From Candidatus Cloacimonadota bacterium (GTDB taxonomy: Bacteria > Cloacimonadota > Cloacimonadia > Cloacimonadales > Cloacimonadaceae): a stretch of 62,831 nt of DNA. Below the pieces are notes generated by a model. The model saw only the letters and a program-made list of their open reading frames with translations. It made no database searches and was not told the DNA's origin. The translations under genes and the position numbers were made by a program. The DNA is taken from assembly GCA_028706475.1 (NCBI GenBank), contig JAQWBI010000006.1:1-62831 (forward strand), given 5' to 3'. This document shows positions 60,311 to 62,831 of the stretch, one piece after another; position 1 is the stretch's first letter; every line of letters starts with the position of its first letter.

Positions 60311-62479
60311 TCATGCTTGAAATGACCCTAGAATACACATAGCTCCCGGAGGCAAGATGATCCCTTCTGCAGATCTACGCGGAGCATTGGTACCGAACAA
60401 TATCTCTCCCGTTCCAGGCATCATTTTATCCTGATTTGCCAGATTGATGGCACAATACAGGCATTCCCTCGCATTATAGCGACGATATGATATCATGCTA
60501 GGACAGCTTCTTATAAACTCGAATTCACCCTCATACAGCAATCTGTGTGCTCTTCTGAAGCGGATCATTTCCTGATAAAAACTACGTAGTTCCACCGCCT
60601 TGGGATCGGCTTCCCAGTCCCAGTTAAAGGGACGGCGATTGTCTGGATCCTTGCCTCCATCCATATAGATTTCATCACCGTAATAGATGTGAGGAATGCC
60701 CACAAAGGTCATCTGAAAGAATATCGCTTGTTTGATTCTGTGGATGTCATCTTCAGCCAAACGCCGTATGCGCAGCGTGTCATGCGAGCCCACCAGGTTC
60801 ATCATCACACGGTTTGCATGTGCCGGATAAGCCGCCAATCCCTCTTCTATCTTTAGTTTAAACTCCTTGGCGCTACACAGCTTTTGCACAAAGAATTCCA
60901 AAACCGGATTCTTAAAATAGGCATAATTCATCACGGAATCAAAGTACTTTTCGCTAATCCAGGCCTGGGCATTGCTCCATATCTCACCTACCAGCCAGGC
61001 ATCAGGTTTCAAAGCTTTCATGCGCTCCCGAAACAGTTGCCAAAACCACCAGGGTACCTCATCCGGTACATCCAATCGAAAGCCATCCATCCCAATCTCG
61101 GATATCCACCACGATGCTGCATCCAGGATGTGATTCACCAGATCCCAATTGACCTCTGCATTATTGATATCACGGATGTAGTTTTCAAAGGGATGTTGCC
61201 GCAAGAAGTCATAGTTCAGATCCGGCATATCCTTGATACCCCACCAGCATTGATAGTAATCCCGTGGTTTAAAATCCGGGGGCAATGGCTCCGGTAAAGG
61301 CCACTTGTACCAATCGTACCAATGCCAATAGGGGGAATCCGGACCCTTTTCAACCGTATCTCTGAACGCCCAGAAAGCTTCACCGCTATGATTGAATGCT
61401 ACATCCAGAATGATTCTGATACCTTTATCATGCGCAAGTACCACCAACTTCTGAAGTTCCGATACGCTTCCAAAATGTGGATCCAGCTTCTTAAAATGGG
61501 CTGCATCATATTTATGATTGGACTTTGCCTCCCATAAAGGATTAAAGTAGATTAGGTTTATACCGGTATCTTCCAGATAATCAAGATGTTGGATTACTCC
61601 TGCAATGTCTCCGCCATAGAATGAATGCCAATCCGGAATACCTTCTTCCTGCCAGGGGCTTTGTTTCAACCCGCTGATATCCCGCCAGTCTTTCACCAGA
61701 TGAAAATATTCACAATGGGGACCAAGCAACTCCCCCGCTTTGGGTTTGATCTTGTTACTCTGATAATAGCTCTCGCTGAAGTCCGGATCATTCTTTGGAT
61801 CACCGTTGCAAAAGCGATCCGGAAAGATCTGATAAGCGATGGAAGATTTCAGCCACTCCGGGATTTCGAACACAGGCCAGGATGAGGGATCCACCATTAG
61901 CGGAGACACCTCTTCTTTGTGTTGAACAAAGCCTTCCAAACCTAAATAGACAGCATTCTTCCCATGCTTGATGTGGACATGGAAACGTCGTGGGCGCTCA
62001 ATTGGAATCTGCCGGTGCCAGATCATCAAACCGCTGCTTCGGCCAAGTGGATACAAGTTCAGTTCCTGATCCGAAAATATCAGCGAAATCTCATCTGCCA
62101 GGCCAGCATACCAACTGAAACGCAGTTCCAATGCATCCGGAGCCGGACGATAACAATTGATAAACGAACGAGCATCCTGCCCGGAAGCCGCTTCCAAAGC
62201 CTCTTCCCAGTTTTGTGCTGATTTTTCCTCTTCCACCACAACGATAGAATTGAAACCACCGAAAGGATCTGCTTCCAGCAGCTTGTTCGCAGGATCCGTC
62301 TTCCAGACCCCGTCTATGATGTATTTATAGCGATAGCGCCCTGGTTTCAGGTCAAAATCAATCAGGTACAGTCCGCCAAAGTCTTGCAGAGATAGTATTT
62401 TCCAGTGAGTGAAGTCTCCTGCAATGCCGACTTCGTATCTGCCCGCGGTCAATGCCTGATAGCTGAATCTCACGTGCAT
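60311..62479 (-). CDS. GH13 alpha-amylase family enzyme (cyclomaltodextrinase/neopullulanase-like) with CBM48
   Basis: A 722-residue glycoside hydrolase. The N terminus (about 1-80) is a CBM48/isoamylase-N-like module (GIAGDFTHWK, RYRYKYIIDGVW). A second beta domain (about 115-200) resembles CBM34. The GH13 barrel begins SSIAYQIFPDRF. Catalytic residues are D470 (nucleophile, DGFRLDVP), E499 (acid/base, VGEIWSN) and D567 (GSHDTLR). No signal peptide is seen, so it probably acts in the cytoplasm on maltodextrins, cyclodextrins or glycogen branches. It starts four bases after the uvrA stop, so the two may be co-transcribed. Confidence 0.93.
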   Translation of the reverse strand: MHVRFSYQALTAGRYEVGIAGDFTHWKILSLQDFGGLYLIDFDLKPGRYRYKYIIDGVWKTDPANKLLEADPFGGFNSIVVVEEEKSAQNWEEALEAASGQDARSFINCYRPAPDALELRFSWYAGLADEISLIFSDQELNLYPLGRSSGLMIWHRQIPIERPRRFHVHIKHGKNAVYLGLEGFVQHKEEVSPLMVDPSSWPVFEIPEWLKSSIAYQIFPDRFCNGDPKNDPDFSESYYQSNKIKPKAGELLGPHCEYFHLVKDWRDISGLKQSPWQEEGIPDWHSFYGGDIAGVIQHLDYLEDTGINLIYFNPLWEAKSNHKYDAAHFKKLDPHFGSVSELQKLVVLAHDKGIRIILDVAFNHSGEAFWAFRDTVEKGPDSPYWHWYDWYKWPLPEPLPPDFKPRDYYQCWWGIKDMPDLNYDFLRQHPFENYIRDINNAEVNWDLVNHILDAASWWISEIGMDGFRLDVPDEVPWWFWQLFRERMKALKPDAWLVGEIWSNAQAWISEKYFDSVMNYAYFKNPVLEFFVQKLCSAKEFKLKIEEGLAAYPAHANRVMMNLVGSHDTLRIRRLAEDDIHRIKQAIFFQMTFVGIPHIYYGDEIYMDGGKDPDNRRPFNWDWEADPKAVELRSFYQEMIRFRRAHRLLYEGEFEFIRSCPSMISYRRYNARECLYCAINLANQDKMMPGTGEILFGTNAPRRSAEGIILPPGAMCILGSFQA

Positions 62480-62482
62480 CGC

Positions 62483-62831
62483 TTAGACCTTCTTTATTGC
62501 ACTCTTCTTTTTCGGAGGTTTTTCCTCTGCAGCTATCGGCTCGCCCAAGGCAGCCATTTCACGCTCATAATGAACCTTCAGAAATTGCCCTGTGGCGCTG
62601 TCCTTAATCTGCATGATATCTTCCGGACTTCCTTCTGCCAGTATCCTGCCTCCATCCTCCCCGCCTTCAGGACCCAGGTCGATGATCCAATCGGCAGATT
62701 TTATCACATCCAGATTATGTTCGATCACTACCACAGTATTCCCCATCGCAACCAGCTTCTTCAGCACTTTCAGCAGTTTGTTGATATCGTCGAAGTGTAG
62801 TCCGGTAGTGGGCTCATCCAGAAGATACATA
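62483..62831 (-). CDS. uvrA: Excinuclease ABC subunit UvrA, C-terminal end (partial)
   Basis: The last 115 or so residues of UvrA; the gene continues past the right edge. Walker B and D-loop are seen in [15 protein letters not shown], and the H-loop in [29 protein letters not shown], the UvrA-specific ending. A lysine-rich tail ([11 protein letters not shown]) follows. It recognises bulky DNA lesions in nucleotide excision repair. Confidence 0.95.
   Translation of the reverse strand, partial: MYLLDEPTTGLHFDDINKLLKVLKKLVAMGNTVVVIEHNLDVIKSADWIIDLGPEGGEDGGRILAEGSPEDIMQIKDSATGQFLKVHYEREMAALGEPIAAEEKPPKKKSAIKKV

Overview
The window is chromosomal DNA from an anaerobic, Gram-negative, fermentative bacterium. 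Evidence seen directly: an LptF/LptG pair and a TonB-dependent receptor (outer membrane), a meso-diaminopimelate-type MurE, the hydrogenase maturase HydF, imidazolonepropionase (histidine breakdown), a PPi-type phosphofructokinase and a tricorn-type protease. This mix, together with the mura-cluster layout, suggests a member of Candidatus Cloacimonadota (Cloacimonas-like). That assignment is an inference from gene content; no database search was possible.

Layout. 1-4520: tail of an unknown gene, a tricorn protease on the minus strand, and a stand-alone ATP-cone/PD-(D/E)XK nuclease. 4758-12177: a tightly overlapping plus-strand operon hydF - nitrilase-family amidase - ligA - lptF - lptG - radical SAM/SPASM. 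12366-19027: secA - topA - FtsX/MacB-like permease. 19028-20123: about 1 kb of repeat-rich non-coding DNA ending in a strongly structured leader RNA, followed by a lipoprotein and a TonB receptor (20124-22792) closed by a clear terminator. 23147-24851: a small accessory island bounded by a perfect 97-bp direct repeat. It carries tandem TGACA...TTTGGCAA motifs, a small zinc-ribbon membrane protein, a CI/LexA-like repressor and a divergent Ner-like regulator, the layout of the left end and immunity region of a Mu-like transposable phage. 24917-41115: an almost complete division and cell wall (dcw) cluster, mraZ-rsmH-ftsL-ftsI-murEF(fused)-mraY-murD-ftsW-murG-murC-ftsQ-ftsA-ftsZ, with a recognisable promoter and MraZ-type direct repeats in front.

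After the ftsZ terminator nearly everything is on the minus strand: hutI and a membrane pseudokinase-FGE fusion; pepP-coaD-dnaB-mlaE-lipoprotein; a secreted protein gene with an in-frame amber codon; tig-clpP-clpX; tRNA-Leu(UAG); panD-panC; dnaX-glycosyltransferase; and uvrA(partial)-GH13 amylase. One plus-strand gene, the PPi-type phosphofructokinase, lies between dnaX and the amylase.

Most of the window is conserved housekeeping. The least ordinary items are: (i) the Mu-like immunity-region remnant between exact 97-bp repeats; (ii) a 58-bp intergenic repeat present three times, whose 30-bp palindromic core is flipped relative to its flanks in one copy; (iii) the signal-peptide gene interrupted by TAG; (iv) a pseudokinase lacking both catalytic aspartates joined through a membrane segment to an FGE-sulfatase domain; (v) the structured leader in front of the lipoprotein/TonB operon; and (vi) a glycosyltransferase that probably starts at a CTG codon overlapping the dnaX stop.
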